Source: Castellaniella denitrificans
Lineage (GTDB): Bacteria > Pseudomonadota > Gammaproteobacteria > Burkholderiales > Burkholderiaceae_B
Direction: 5' to 3'
NCBI RefSeq assembly: GCF_042653765.1
Contig: NZ_JBHSEZ010000001.1
Coordinates: forward strand, 434,001-498,000
DNA length: 64,000 nucleotides
Every line of letters starts with the position of its first letter. Position 1 is the stretch's first letter. Made by a program: the position numbers and the translations under genes. Shown piece after piece: positions 1 through 8,885 of the stretch. The notes beneath the pieces are model-generated. The model was not told the origin of the DNA, ran no database searches, and saw nothing but the letters and a program-made list of their open reading frames with translations.

Positions 1-182
1 CGCTGCGTGCGCGCACGGCATCCATGAAGTTAGAATGCATGTTCCTCCCCCTGCATGGGCGGTTCTCGTCCCGCCGGCCGCGCCGGCGGGTTTCGGATCT
101 CGACGGCGAATTTCTCCGATTGTAGGAGATCACCGCAAAAGATGCCCGATCGGGGGATGAAAACCGCACATGGAGGCGTTTC

Positions 183-713
183 ATGTTTTCCTGCCCACGC
201 ATGCGGACATTCGTCCGAGGCGCCCTGGCGACGGGCGCGGGCCTCTGGCTGGCGGGCTGCGCCAATATCGCCGCCACCCCGCCCGGCACGCCGCTGGCCC
301 AGGTGACGGCGCAATTCGGCGCGCCCACGCTGCAATGCGTCGACCGCCAGGGCCATGACCGCGTCGTCTGGTCGCGGCAGCCCCTGGGGCAATACGCCTG
401 GGGCGGCACGGTGGACGCCCAGGGCCGCGTCCAGGGCATCGAGCCCATCCTGACCGACGAGCATTTCCAGGTCCTGAAGCAAGGCGAGTGGACGGCGGAC
501 CAGGTGCGCTGCGAATTCGGGCCGCCGGCCATCATCGACACGGCCGGCCTGCCCGACGTACGCCAGATCGTCTGGAGCTACCGCTACAAGCAGGACCACG
601 TCTGGGACTCGCTGATGTACGTGTTCCTGGGCCCCGACGGCGACCGGGTGACGAAATTCCATCCAGGACCGGATCCGATGTACGACCAGGAAGATTCGTT
701 CCCCAGGCACTGA
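183..713 (+). CDS. Small outer-membrane-type lipoprotein, BamE/SmpA-like
   Basis: This 176-residue protein starts with a charged stretch and a hydrophobic segment ending in the lipobox LAGC (about residues 22-25), so it should be cleaved by signal peptidase II and lipidated on Cys. After the lipobox it has two similar halves, each with a short-motif pattern (TPLAQVTAQFGAPT and WTADQVRCEFGPPA). Such patterns recall the BamE/SmpA fold, in which a small domain starts with a turn-helix followed by a G-x-P. The role is not known. A GGAGG sits just before the ATG at 183; an internal ATG at 201 is possible but less well placed. No same-strand partner is visible. Confidence 0.75.
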   Translation: MFSCPRMRTFVRGALATGAGLWLAGCANIAATPPGTPLAQVTAQFGAPTLQCVDRQGHDRVVWSRQPLGQYAWGGTVDAQGRVQGIEPILTDEHFQVLKQGEWTADQVRCEFGPPAIIDTAGLPDVRQIVWSYRYKQDHVWDSLMYVFLGPDGDRVTKFHPGPDPMYDQEDSFPRH

Positions 714-778
714 GCCCGAATCCGACGCGCGCCGCCGTCAGCCGCCGGCCAGGGAAAAAACCTTGAGCGCCCAAGAAA

Positions 779-808
779 AAACCCGCGGAATCAGGGTTCG
801 GCGGGTTT
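779..808 (-). terminator. Intrinsic terminator of tRNA-Ser
   Basis: AAACCCGC (779-786) pairs with GCGGGTTT (801-808). Read on the minus strand, the stem ends in a run of T, which fits a Rho-independent terminator for the tRNA-Ser transcript. It may also stop transcription of the lipoprotein gene from the other side. Confidence 0.6.
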
Positions 809-842
809 CATGGGGTCCGGCGGGCGGGCGCCGGGATCTTGC

Positions 843-935
843 TGGCGGAGACGGAGGGATTCGAACCCTCGATGCGGGTATAAGCCGCATGCTCCCTTAG
901 CAGGGGAGTACCTTCAACCACTCGGCCACGTCTCC
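843..935 (-). tRNA. tRNA-Ser(GCT)
   Basis: The minus strand folds into a class II tRNA with a long variable arm. The acceptor stem GGAGACG pairs with CGTCTCC, the anticodon loop CTGCTAA carries GCT, and the T loop is TTCGAAT. The discriminator is G and CCA is encoded at 845-843. It follows lysC on the same strand. Confidence 0.95.
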
Positions 936-1005
936 AGCAAGACCGGCATTCTAGCACAGGACACGGCGGAAGCCGGCAAGGCGCCACCGCGCCCGGGGCG
1001 CCCGG

Positions 1006-2271
1006 TCAGGCCTCGGCCTGGACGGATTCCTGGTCCAGTTCGAAGGCCTTGTGCAGGGCGCGCACGGCCAGTTCCATGTACTTGTCGTTGATCAGCACGG
1101 AGGTCTTGATTTCCGAGGTGCTGATCATCTGGATGTTGATGCCCTCTTCGGCCAGGGTGCGGAACATCAGGCTGGCGACGCCGACGTGGCTGCGCATGCC
1201 GATGCCGACGATGGAGACCTTGGCGACCTTGTCGTCGGAGACGATCTCGCCGGCGCCCACGGCCGGGCCGATCTGGTTCTTCAGCAGGTCCAGGGTGCGG
1301 GCGAAGTCGTTGCGGTTGACCGTGAAGGAAAAGTCGGTCATGCCCTGCTGGGAGATGTTCTGCAGGATCATGTCCACGTCGATGTTGGCGGCGGCGACGG
1401 GTCCCAGGATCGAATAGGCCACGCCCGGGGTGTCGGGGACGTTGCGCAGGGTGACTTTGGCTTCGTCGCGGCTGAAGGCGATGCCGGAGACAACGGCGGT
1501 TTCCATTTTCTGGTCTTCCTCGAAAGTGATGAGCGTGCCCGAGTGCATTTCCTCTTCGACCGGGATCATGGGATCGGTCAGCGAGGACAGGACCCGCAGC
1601 GGCACCTGGTATTTGCCGGCGAATTCGACGGAACGGATCTGCAGGACCTTGGAGCCGAGCGAGGCCATTTCCAGCATTTCCTCGAAGGAAATGACGTTCA
1701 TGCGGCGGGCTTCGGGGACGACGCGCGGGTCGGTGGTGTAGACGCCGTCCACGTCGGTGAAGATGAGGCATTCGTCGGCGCCCATGGCGGCGGCGACCGC
1801 CACGGCCGAGGTGTCCGAGCCGCCCCGCCCCAGCGTGGTGATGTGGCCTTCGTCGTCGATGCCCTGGAAGCCGGTGATGATGACCACGCGGCCCGATTCC
1901 AGGTCGGCCCGGACCCGGGTGTCGTCGATGGAGCGGATGCGGGCCTTGGTGTAGGCGCTGTCGGTGCGCACCGGGACCTGCCAGCCGGCGTAGCTGCGGG
2001 CGGCCACACCCTGGCGCATCAGGGCGATGGCGAGCAGCGCGCTGCTGGCCTGTTCGCCGGTGGCGGCCAGCATGTCGAGTTCGCGCGGGTCGGGCTGGGG
2101 GGAGATTTCCTTGGCCAGGCCCAGCAGGCGGTTGGTTTCGCCCGACATGGCCGAGGGCACGACGACGACCTGGTGGCCGGCGGCGTGCCATTTGGCGACC
2201 CGCCGCGCGACGTTCTGAATGCGTTCGACGGAACCCATCGAGGTGCCGCCGTATTTCTGGACGATTAGCAT
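1006..2271 (-). CDS. lysC: Aspartate kinase
   Basis: Aspartokinase phosphorylates aspartate, the first step toward lysine, diaminopimelate, threonine and methionine. The 421-residue protein opens with the kinase signature KYGGTS (residues 6-11), has the GRGGSDTSA nucleotide-binding loop near residue 150 and FTDVDGVYTTDPR near 170, and ends in two ACT domains (from about residue 265), where lysine or threonine feedback usually acts. The length is typical of the monofunctional bacterial enzyme. The ATG at 2271 gives the conserved start MLIVQKYGG. tilS lies 44 bp upstream on the same strand, and tRNA-Ser lies downstream. Confidence 0.96.
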   Translation of the reverse strand: MLIVQKYGGTSMGSVERIQNVARRVAKWHAAGHQVVVVPSAMSGETNRLLGLAKEISPQPDPRELDMLAATGEQASSALLAIALMRQGVAARSYAGWQVPVRTDSAYTKARIRSIDDTRVRADLESGRVVIITGFQGIDDEGHITTLGRGGSDTSAVAVAAAMGADECLIFTDVDGVYTTDPRVVPEARRMNVISFEEMLEMASLGSKVLQIRSVEFAGKYQVPLRVLSSLTDPMIPVEEEMHSGTLITFEEDQKMETAVVSGIAFSRDEAKVTLRNVPDTPGVAYSILGPVAAANIDVDMILQNISQQGMTDFSFTVNRNDFARTLDLLKNQIGPAVGAGEIVSDDKVAKVSIVGIGMRSHVGVASLMFRTLAEEGINIQMISTSEIKTSVLINDKYMELAVRALHKAFELDQESVQAEA

Positions 2272-2315
2272 GATGCCCTGACGAAGGTTGAAGCCCGGTG
2301 AACCAGCAAAACGGA

Positions 2316-3452
2316 TTATTCTACCTGGGTTTTCGGAACGCAGAGGACGCGGCCGCGCCGCACCATGATCCAGACGTCCTCGTGGCGCAGCCGCACGGCG
2401 CGGTCGTGCCCCAGGGCGTGGACTTCGCGCAGCTGGCGCAGCCAGGCCCGCAGGCGGGCCTCGGTGGGCATCCGCAGGCCCAGGCCGCGCAGCCAGCAGC
2501 GCAATGCGGGGGCCTGGCGCGGGGCCGGCAGCGCGCGCCAGGCGGCGAGCGAGAATTCCCGCCCGTCGGGCGAGGGATCCAGTCCCAGCCAGTCGGCGCG
2601 GGCGGCCTCGTCCACCCAATCCGACAGTTCCCGCGCCTGGGCGGCATGGCGGGCCAGGGTCCGGCGCCAGGCGGGCCAGCGCGCGTCCAGCGCCGGGGCC
2701 AGCCCGGCGCGCAGGGCGGCCCGGGCATAGCGGTCGTCGGCGTTGCTGGGATCGCTGACTGGCCGCCAGCCGCTCAGCGCCTCGAAACGCCGGGCGCAAT
2801 CCAGGATCGCGGCGCGGGGCTGGTCCAGCCAGGGCCGGATCCAGACCAGGCCGTCGCGCTCCGTCACGGGACGCATGGCCGCGAGGCCCAGCGGCCCGGT
2901 CCCGCGCAGCAGGCGCAGCAGCACGGTCTCGGCCTGATCGTCCTGGTGATGGGCCAGCAGCAGGTGTCCGACACCGGCATGGGCGGCCAGCTCGACCAGG
3001 GCGGCGTAGCGGGCATCCCGGGCGGCGGCTTCCATGCCCCGCCCGTCGACGTCCACGGCCACCCGGCGGCTGTGGCAGTCCGCCTGCAGCAGCCCCGCCA
3101 GCCGATGCGCCCGGACCAGCCAGTCGTCGGCGCCGGCCTGCAGGCCGTGATGAATGTGGAAACAGTGCAGGCGCCGGCCGCGGCGCCGGGCCGCGTGGGC
3201 GGCATGCAGGGCCAGCATGGCGGAATCGGCCCCGGCGCTCAGCGCCACGCCGGCGGGCGAGCCGGCCGGCAGCGCCGCCAGGGCGGCGTCGACCGCCCGC
3301 AGCAGCGCCAGATCGAGCGCCGTCCGCCAGGGGTCGGAGTCATCGTCGGACGCGGCGGCGGGCCGCTTCGGAGGGCGCGGGGCGGGCTCGTCCGGCGGCC
3401 GCGTCCCGCTGGCGCGCGTCGCGGGGCTAGCGGGCTTCCTGGAAGCGCCCAT
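2316..3452 (-). CDS. tilS: tRNA(Ile)-lysidine synthetase
   Basis: TilS is an ATP-dependent enzyme that converts C34 of the CAU-anticodon tRNA-Ile to lysidine so that it reads AUA. The N-terminal PP-loop is seen as SAGADSAML (about residues 72-80), followed by FHIHHGLQ, VDGRGMEAAARDARYAAL and the LAHHQDDQAETVLLRLLRG motif typical of TilS. A shorter substrate-binding C-terminal part follows. The chosen start overlaps the accA 3' end by 26 bp. The first 40 residues are low-complexity Pro/Arg/Ala, so the true start may lie further in. It is the middle gene of accA-tilS-lysC. Confidence 0.92.
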   Translation of the reverse strand: MGASRKPASPATRASGTRPPDEPAPRPPKRPAAASDDDSDPWRTALDLALLRAVDAALAALPAGSPAGVALSAGADSAMLALHAAHAARRRGRRLHCFHIHHGLQAGADDWLVRAHRLAGLLQADCHSRRVAVDVDGRGMEAAARDARYAALVELAAHAGVGHLLLAHHQDDQAETVLLRLLRGTGPLGLAAMRPVTERDGLVWIRPWLDQPRAAILDCARRFEALSGWRPVSDPSNADDRYARAALRAGLAPALDARWPAWRRTLARHAAQARELSDWVDEAARADWLGLDPSPDGREFSLAAWRALPAPRQAPALRCWLRGLGLRMPTEARLRAWLRQLREVHALGHDRAVRLRHEDVWIMVRRGRVLCVPKTQVE

Positions 3453-4389
3453 AGGCGGAGACGCGTTCGAGGCGGCGGCGCAGCAGCTCGTCCACGTCCA
3501 TGCTGGAGAGCTCGCGCAAGGCGTCGGCTAGGGCGCGCTGGAGCTGGCGGGCCATGGTGGCCGGATCGCGGTGGGCGCCGCCCACGGGCTCGTTGACCAC
3601 GCGGTCGATCAGGCCCAGGTCCTTCAGGCGCGGCGCGGTGATGGCCAGGGCCTCGGCCGCGACGGAGGCCTTGTCGGCGCTGCGCCACAGGATGGAGGCG
3701 CAGCCCTCGGGCGAGATGACGGCATAGGTGGCGTACTGCAGCATCATGACCGTGTCGCCCACGGCGATCGCCAGCGCGCCGCCCGAGCCGCCTTCGCCGA
3801 TGATGGTGACGATGATGGGCACTTTCAGGCCGGCCATGGCGTACAGGTTGTGGCCGATGGCTTCGGACTGGCCGCGCTCTTCCGCCCCGACGCCGGGATA
3901 GGCGCCCGGGGTGTCGACGAAGGTGAACACCGGCAGGCGGAATTTCTCGGCCAGCTTCATCAGGCGCAGGGCCTTGCGGTAGCCTTCCGGCAGCGGCATG
4001 CCGAAGTTGCGCAGGGCGCGTTCCTTGGTGTCGCGGCCCTTCTGGTGGCCGATGACCATGCAGGGCGTGCCGTTGAAGCGCGCCAGCCCGCCCACGATGG
4101 ACTGGTCGTCGGCGTACATGCGGTCGCCGTGCAGTTCGTGGAAATCCGTGAACAGCGCCTGGACGTAGTCCATGGTGTAGGGCCGCTGGGGATGGCGGGC
4201 CACCAGCGCGGTCTGCCAGGGCGTGAGCTTGGCGTAGATGCTCTTGGCCAGGGACTGGCTCTTCTGCTGCAGGCGGTTGACCTCTTCGGAGATGTCGACG
4301 GCGGAATCGGTCTGCACGTAGCGCAGTTCCTCGATCTTTTGGTCGAGCTCGGCCAGAGGCTGTTCGAATTCAAGAAATGTGTTTCGCAT
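3427..4389 (-). CDS. accA: Acetyl-CoA carboxylase carboxyltransferase subunit alpha
   Basis: AccA and AccD together transfer the carboxyl group from biotin carboxyl carrier protein to acetyl-CoA, giving malonyl-CoA for fatty acid synthesis. The 320-residue protein starts MRNTFLEFEQPLAELDQKI and carries a crotonase-fold core with VIGHQKGRDTKERALRNFG, FVDTPGAYPGVGAEERGQ and GEGGSGGALAIAVGD, all standard for AccA. A longer reading frame extends upstream to 4449, but the ATG at 4389 matches the family start. It is followed by tilS with overlap. Confidence 0.97.
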   Translation of the reverse strand: MRNTFLEFEQPLAELDQKIEELRYVQTDSAVDISEEVNRLQQKSQSLAKSIYAKLTPWQTALVARHPQRPYTMDYVQALFTDFHELHGDRMYADDQSIVGGLARFNGTPCMVIGHQKGRDTKERALRNFGMPLPEGYRKALRLMKLAEKFRLPVFTFVDTPGAYPGVGAEERGQSEAIGHNLYAMAGLKVPIIVTIIGEGGSGGALAIAVGDTVMMLQYATYAVISPEGCASILWRSADKASVAAEALAITAPRLKDLGLIDRVVNEPVGGAHRDPATMARQLQRALADALRELSSMDVDELLRRRLERVSAYGRFQEAR

Positions 4390-4426
4390 GGGAGCAGGGG
4401 TCCTAGGACGGAATTTCGGGATTCGA

Positions 4427-5080
4427 TCAGTACTCGACGGCGGCGGCATCCATGCTGCGCCACAGATACCAGCTGGCGACCGTGCGCCACGGCGCCCAGG
4501 CCTGGGAGACTTCGCGGGCCTCGAAGCGCGAGACCGGCTCGCCGCTGAAGTAGTGATGGGAGATGGCCTTGAGCAGCGCCGTGTCGTCCAGCGGCAGGAC
4601 GTCCGGCCGCCCGAGGAAGAAGATCAGGAACATTTCCGCCGTCCAGCGGCCCACGCCGCGGATGTCGCACAGCAGCGCCATCACGGCCGCGTCGTCGCGG
4701 GATTCCCACCAGGCCGGATCCAGGCGGTCGGGCTGGGCGAAGAATTCCGCCGCGTCGCGCAGGTACTGCGCCTTGCGCAGGGACAGGCCGAGCTCGCGCA
4801 GTTCGGCCTCGGAGAACCGGGCGATGCAGCCGGGCCGCATGTCGTTGCCGCAGGCCTGGACCAGCCGGGCCCAGAGCTTGCGCCCCAGGACCAGGGAGAT
4901 CTGCTGGCCGACGATGATGCGGATCAGGGTCTGGAAGGGGCTCTGGCGCGCCTGGATGGACTCGTGGCCGTAGACCGGGATCAGCTTGCGCAGGATGCGG
5001 TCGCGCTGCATCAGGTGTTCGCAGGCCTGCGTCCAGTAGACGGGCCGCAGCGCGGCGGGGCTGTGATGCTGCATGTCCAT
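4427..5080 (-). CDS. DNA-3-methyladenine glycosylase II family (AlkA-like)
   Basis: This base-excision repair glycosylase removes alkylated purines. The 217-residue protein has the helix-hairpin-helix signature CDIRGVGRWTAEMF (about residues 138-151) and the catalytic-Asp region LPLDD (D165-D166). The VGQQISL motif near residue 57 is typical of the family. It lacks the long N-terminal domain of E. coli AlkA and matches the shorter AlkA/Mag-like enzymes. The ATG at 5080 lies 2 nt after the cysS stop codon; an in-frame ATG at 5098 would overlap cysS. It is probably cotranscribed with cysS and followed by accA. Confidence 0.9.
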   Translation of the reverse strand: MDMQHHSPAALRPVYWTQACEHLMQRDRILRKLIPVYGHESIQARQSPFQTLIRIIVGQQISLVLGRKLWARLVQACGNDMRPGCIARFSEAELRELGLSLRKAQYLRDAAEFFAQPDRLDPAWWESRDDAAVMALLCDIRGVGRWTAEMFLIFFLGRPDVLPLDDTALLKAISHHYFSGEPVSRFEAREVSQAWAPWRTVASWYLWRSMDAAAVEY

Positions 5081-5082
5081 GG

Positions 5083-6525
5083 TCACACCCGCCGCCATTG
5101 GGTGGCGCCGCCGGCCGCGTCGGCCAGCTCGACGCCCTGCTCGCGCAATTGGGCGCGGATGGCGTCGGCCCGGGCGAAATCGCGCGCGGCCTTGGCCCGG
5201 GTCCGCTCGGCGACCAGGGCCTCGATGGCGTCGGAGGACAGCGTGTCCGCCCGCGCGCCGCCCGCCAGGAAACGGGTGGGGGATTTCAGGTAGGCCCCGG
5301 GATCGGTCTGCAGCAGGCCCAGGATGCCGCCCAGGGCGCGCATCAGGCCGCTGGCCCGGGCGCTGGATTCGCGGTTGGCCCGGCCCGCCAGGTCGAACAG
5401 CACGGCCACGGCGCCGGCCGTGTTGAAGTCGTCGTCCATGGCGGCGCGGAAGGCCTGCGCGGCCGGATCGTCCCAGTCGACGGCGACGTCCGCGGGCGGC
5501 ACGCTGGCCAGCGTCTGGTAGAGCCGGTCCAGGGCGTTCTGGGCGTCCATCAGGTTGTCGGGCGCGTAGTTCTGGGCGCTGCGGTAGTGGCTGCGCACCA
5601 GGAAGAAGCGCAGCATCTCGGCTTCGCGCGGGTTGACGGCGTAGTCCGCGCGGTCGTCGGCCGCGTCCAGCGCGACCGTGTCGCGGATGCGCCGGAAATT
5701 GCCCAGGGACTTGGACATCTTCTCGGCGTCCACCATCATCGGGCCGCAGTGCATCCAGGTCGTGGCCAGGGTGCCGCCGAAAGCGCCCTCGCTCTGGGCG
5801 ATCTCGTTTTCGTGATGGGGGAATTTCAGGTCCGGGCCACCGCCGTGGATGTCCAGCGGCATGCCCAGCAGCGCGTGGCTCATGGCCGAGCATTCGATGT
5901 GCCAGCCCGGGCGTCCCGGCCCGTAGGGGGAATCCCAGCGGGTGTCGGCGGGTTCGTCGGGCTTGGCGGATTTCCACAGCACGAAGTCCAGCGGATCCTG
6001 CTTGCCGGCCGACACGGCGACGCGCTCGCCCGCGCGCAGGTCGTCGAGCGACTTGCCCGACAGCTTGCCGTAGCCGGGGAACTTGCGCACCGGGAAGTTG
6101 ACGTCGCCGTCCGCGCCCTGGTAGGCCAGGCCCCTGGATTCGAGCGTGCGGATGATGTCGAGCATGCCGGCCACGTGTTCCGTGGCGCGCGGCTCGTCGT
6201 CGGGCGGCTGGACCCCCAGGGCGCGCTCGTCGGCGCGCATGGCGTCGATGAAGAATTCCGTGAGCGCGCGGATCGTCACGCCGCGCTCGACGGCGCGGCG
6301 GATGATCTTGTCGTCGATGTCGGTGATGTTGCGCACGTAGCGCACCCGGTAGCCCGAGGCCCGCAGCCAGCGCTGCACCACGTCGAAGCCGACCAGCATC
6401 CGCGCATGGCCCAGGTGGCAGAAGTCGTAGACCGTCATGCCGCAGACGTACATGCGCACCACCCCGGGCTCCGCCGTGCGCAGCGGAATTTTCTGGCGTG
6501 TCAGGGTGTCGTGGATATGGAGCAT
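5083..6525 (-). CDS. cysS: Cysteinyl-tRNA synthetase
   Basis: Class I aminoacyl-tRNA synthetase that charges tRNA-Cys. The ATG at 6525 gives the family start MLHIHDTLTRQKIPL and a 480-residue protein. The HIGH-type motif HLGH is at residues 37-40 and KMSKS at 268-272. The zinc ligands expected for CysRS are present: C28, C211, and the HHENE segment around 236-240. The frame is open 108 nt further upstream, but that part does not resemble CysRS. It heads the cysS-alkA-accA-tilS-lysC run and faces the divergent TPR gene across about 160 bp, which should hold both promoters. Confidence 0.97.
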   Translation of the reverse strand: MLHIHDTLTRQKIPLRTAEPGVVRMYVCGMTVYDFCHLGHARMLVGFDVVQRWLRASGYRVRYVRNITDIDDKIIRRAVERGVTIRALTEFFIDAMRADERALGVQPPDDEPRATEHVAGMLDIIRTLESRGLAYQGADGDVNFPVRKFPGYGKLSGKSLDDLRAGERVAVSAGKQDPLDFVLWKSAKPDEPADTRWDSPYGPGRPGWHIECSAMSHALLGMPLDIHGGGPDLKFPHHENEIAQSEGAFGGTLATTWMHCGPMMVDAEKMSKSLGNFRRIRDTVALDAADDRADYAVNPREAEMLRFFLVRSHYRSAQNYAPDNLMDAQNALDRLYQTLASVPPADVAVDWDDPAAQAFRAAMDDDFNTAGAVAVLFDLAGRANRESSARASGLMRALGGILGLLQTDPGAYLKSPTRFLAGGARADTLSSDAIEALVAERTRAKAARDFARADAIRAQLREQGVELADAAGGATQWRRV

Positions 6526-6683
6526 GTCGGACCGGATGAGACGAGCAAACCCGCCGCTCCGGACCATGCGGGCAGCGCGCGGGGATGTAAAATGGACTGA
6601 CAAGTATACCGTCCCTAGGGAACCTCTGAACACGTCGGTTCCTTAGACCAATCCCAGAACCCCACCCATAGGCGCCCCGAGAC

Positions 6684-7388
6684 GTGACCCGCCCCTTCCT
6701 TCCTGTTTTGGCCCTGTGCGCCTGCCTGGCGGCGGGTCCGGCCCTCGCGGCATCGCCGGGCGCCGGCGCCGACGCGGGCCCTTCAAGCCTGAACTACAAC
6801 CCCGAGACCGGGGCGTTCACCGAGGTCCCGCCGCCGGAACGCGGCTGGCAGGCCTTCGCCGACCTGCTGAAAAAGGCCACGCCGTCGGTGGACACGGCCA
6901 TTCCGCTGACACCCGCCCAGATCGCCGACCACGTGGCCGCGCTGATCGACGCGGGCCGCGCCGAGGAAGCCCTGGACATCATCGCCAAGCGCCAGGCCGC
7001 GCGCGACGAGTCTGTCACGCCGGGCACCGACGTCCAGCTGCGCTACCAGCAGGGCCGCGCCCTGGCGGCGCTGGGCCGGCACGACGAGGCCATGACCGTC
7101 TGGCGCCAGATGACCACCGACTACCCCGAGCTGCCCGAGCCCTGGAACGCCCTGGCGATCGAATACGCCCGCCGGGGTCAGCTCCAGCTGGCCCGCGACG
7201 CGCTGGACATGGCGCTGGTGTCCGACCCGTCCTTCGCCCCGGCGCTGGAAAACCTGGGACACGTGCAGATGCGCCTGGCCCGGGAATCCTTCGACCGCGC
7301 CCGGGCGGCGGGCGCGTCCCCCGCGCCGGCCGCCGCGCCCGCCGGCCAGCCCGCGCACGACAAAACCGCCGCCCCTAAGGCACAATAA
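6684..7388 (+). CDS. Secreted tetratricopeptide-repeat protein
   Basis: The 234-residue protein begins at a GTG (6684) and has a Sec signal peptide (hydrophobic segment up to about residue 22, ending ALA-A). TPR-like helices follow: IADHVAALIDAGRAEEALDII, LRYQQGRALAALGRHDEAMTV and WNALAIEYARRGQLQLARDAL. The C-terminus is Ala/Pro rich. TPR proteins are protein-protein scaffolds and no specific partner is evident. It lies 22 bp upstream of the cyclophilin gene and probably shares its transcript. Confidence 0.8.
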   Translation: MTRPFLPVLALCACLAAGPALAASPGAGADAGPSSLNYNPETGAFTEVPPPERGWQAFADLLKKATPSVDTAIPLTPAQIADHVAALIDAGRAEEALDIIAKRQAARDESVTPGTDVQLRYQQGRALAALGRHDEAMTVWRQMTTDYPELPEPWNALAIEYARRGQLQLARDALDMALVSDPSFAPALENLGHVQMRLARESFDRARAAGASPAPAAAPAGQPAHDKTAAPKAQ

Positions 7389-7410
7389 GCCTTTTGCCCT
7401 GGACGCATCC

Positions 7411-8055
7411 ATGTCCCATTCGCCATTCCTTTCCCGCGTCCTGTCCTGGACGCGGGCCTGCAGCCTGGGCTGCGCCCTGGTCCTGGCGGGCGGCGGCGCC
7501 GCCGCCGCGCAGGCCGATTCCAACCCCTCTACCCAAAGCACAGCCATGAGCACTCATCCGCACGTCAGAATGCACACCAACAAGGGCGATCTGCTGATCG
7601 AACTGGACGCCGAAAAAGCCCCCAAGACAGTCGAGAACTTCCTCTCCTACGTGAAGGAAGGCTTCTACGACGGCACGATCTTCCACCGTGTCATCAACAA
7701 CTTCATGATCCAGGGCGGCGGCTTCGAGCCCGGCATGAAGCAGAAGCAGACCCACGCCCCCGTCGAGAACGAGGCCAACAACGGCCTGAAGAACGACCGC
7801 TACACGCTCGCCATGGCGCGCACCGCCGACCCGCATTCGGCCACGGCCCAGTTCTTCATCAACGTGGCCGACAACGATTTCCTGAACTTCACCGCGCCCA
7901 CCTCCAACGGCTGGGGCTACGCCGTGTTCGGCCGCGTCATCGAAGGCACCGAGGTCGTCGATGAGATCAAGAAGGTCAAGACCGGCAGCAAGGGCTTCCA
8001 CCAGGACGTGCCCGCCGAGGACGTCGTCATCGAAAGCGCCACGCTGGTTGAATAG
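7411..8055 (+). CDS. ppiB: Peptidyl-prolyl cis-trans isomerase, cyclophilin type
   Basis: Cyclophilin fold that isomerises X-Pro bonds. The core from about residue 46 has the bacterial signature set: ENFLSYVKEGFYDGTIFHRV, FMIQGGGFEPG, HSATAQFFINVADNDFLN and GYAVFGRVIEG. Two starts are possible. The ATG at 7411 adds a hydrophobic N-terminus (CALVLAGGGAAAAQA) resembling a signal peptide, giving a 214-residue exported form. The internal ATG at 7546 (MSTHPHVRM) gives the usual cytoplasmic PpiB length of about 169 residues. The sequence does not settle which is used. The gene overlaps or abuts lpxH. Confidence 0.9.
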   Translation: MSHSPFLSRVLSWTRACSLGCALVLAGGGAAAAQADSNPSTQSTAMSTHPHVRMHTNKGDLLIELDAEKAPKTVENFLSYVKEGFYDGTIFHRVINNFMIQGGGFEPGMKQKQTHAPVENEANNGLKNDRYTLAMARTADPHSATAQFFINVADNDFLNFTAPTSNGWGYAVFGRVIEGTEVVDEIKKVKTGSKGFHQDVPAEDVVIESATLVE

Positions 8056-8062
8056 ACTGGCA

Positions 8063-8812
8063 TTGCGAGGCACCGTCTGGGTCGCCTCGGACATCCACCT
8101 GGGCGAGGCCGTCCCGGAGACGGCCCGCGCCTTCTACGACTTCCTGGATCGGGCCCGGCGCCAGGCCGACGCCCTGATCCTGTGCGGCGACCTCTTCGAC
8201 GCCTGGATCGGCGACGACCACGCCCTGCGCGAACCGCCGGCCTGGCTGGCCGCCGCCCTGCGCGAACTGGGCGCCACCGCCGGCGCCATCCCCCTGTGGC
8301 TGGCGCGCGGCAACCGCGATTTCCTGATGGGCCGCGCCCTGGCCGACGCGCTGGGCGCCCGGCTGCTGGACGCGCCCGCCGTGCTGGACACCGACGCCGG
8401 CCTGGTTCTGCTGGCCCACGGCGACGAATTCTGCACCGACGACCTCGCCTACCAGCGCTTCCGCCGCATCGTCCGCACGCCCTGGATCCAGCACGTCTTC
8501 CTGGCCCTGCCGCTGGGCGTGCGGCGGGCGATCGCGGCGCGCGCGCGCGCCCGCAGCCGGCAGGCCCGCCGGAGCAAGTCGATGGCGATCATGGACGTGA
8601 ATCCGGCCGCGGTCGCCCAGGCCCTGCGCGCCGCCGGATGCGACACCCTGATCCACGGCCACACGCACCGGCCCGCGGTCCACACGCTGGACCTGGACGG
8701 CCGCGCGGCGCGGCGCTACGTGCTGCCCGACTGGGAATTCGACCACGATGCGCCCCCCCGGGGCGGCTGGATCGAGATCGACGCGGCCGGAATCCGGCTG
8801 GAACGGCTGTAG
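8063..8812 (+). CDS. lpxH: UDP-2,3-diacylglucosamine diphosphatase
   Basis: LpxH hydrolyses UDP-2,3-diacylglucosamine to lipid X at the membrane in lipid A synthesis. The calcineurin-type metallophosphatase motifs are all visible: SDIHLG near the start, CGDLFDAWIGDD, ARGNRDFLMG, LLAHGDEFCTDD and the C-terminal HGHTHRPAVH. No ATG fits the family N-terminus (LRGTVWVASDIHLG). TTG codons at 8048 (overlapping the ppiB stop) and 8063 are the likely starts; I give the latter. It follows ppiB, an arrangement I know from Bordetella-type genomes. Confidence 0.9.
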   Translation: MRGTVWVASDIHLGEAVPETARAFYDFLDRARRQADALILCGDLFDAWIGDDHALREPPAWLAAALRELGATAGAIPLWLARGNRDFLMGRALADALGARLLDAPAVLDTDAGLVLLAHGDEFCTDDLAYQRFRRIVRTPWIQHVFLALPLGVRRAIAARARARSRQARRSKSMAIMDVNPAAVAQALRAAGCDTLIHGHTHRPAVHTLDLDGRAARRYVLPDWEFDHDAPPRGGWIEIDAAGIRLERL

Positions 8813-8885
8813 GAAAACGCCGGCCGCGGGCGTTCCGGCCCGGTGGCAGACGCGGCGCCGGCCCCGAGGGGCGGACCGCGCCCCG

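Noticed and set aside
1051..2268. Long antisense frames opposite lysC, cysS, mutS, cysI, actP and other GC-rich genes
   Set aside because: High GC keeps antisense frames open; their translations are low-complexity and lack family motifs, while the opposite strand carries a recognised gene.
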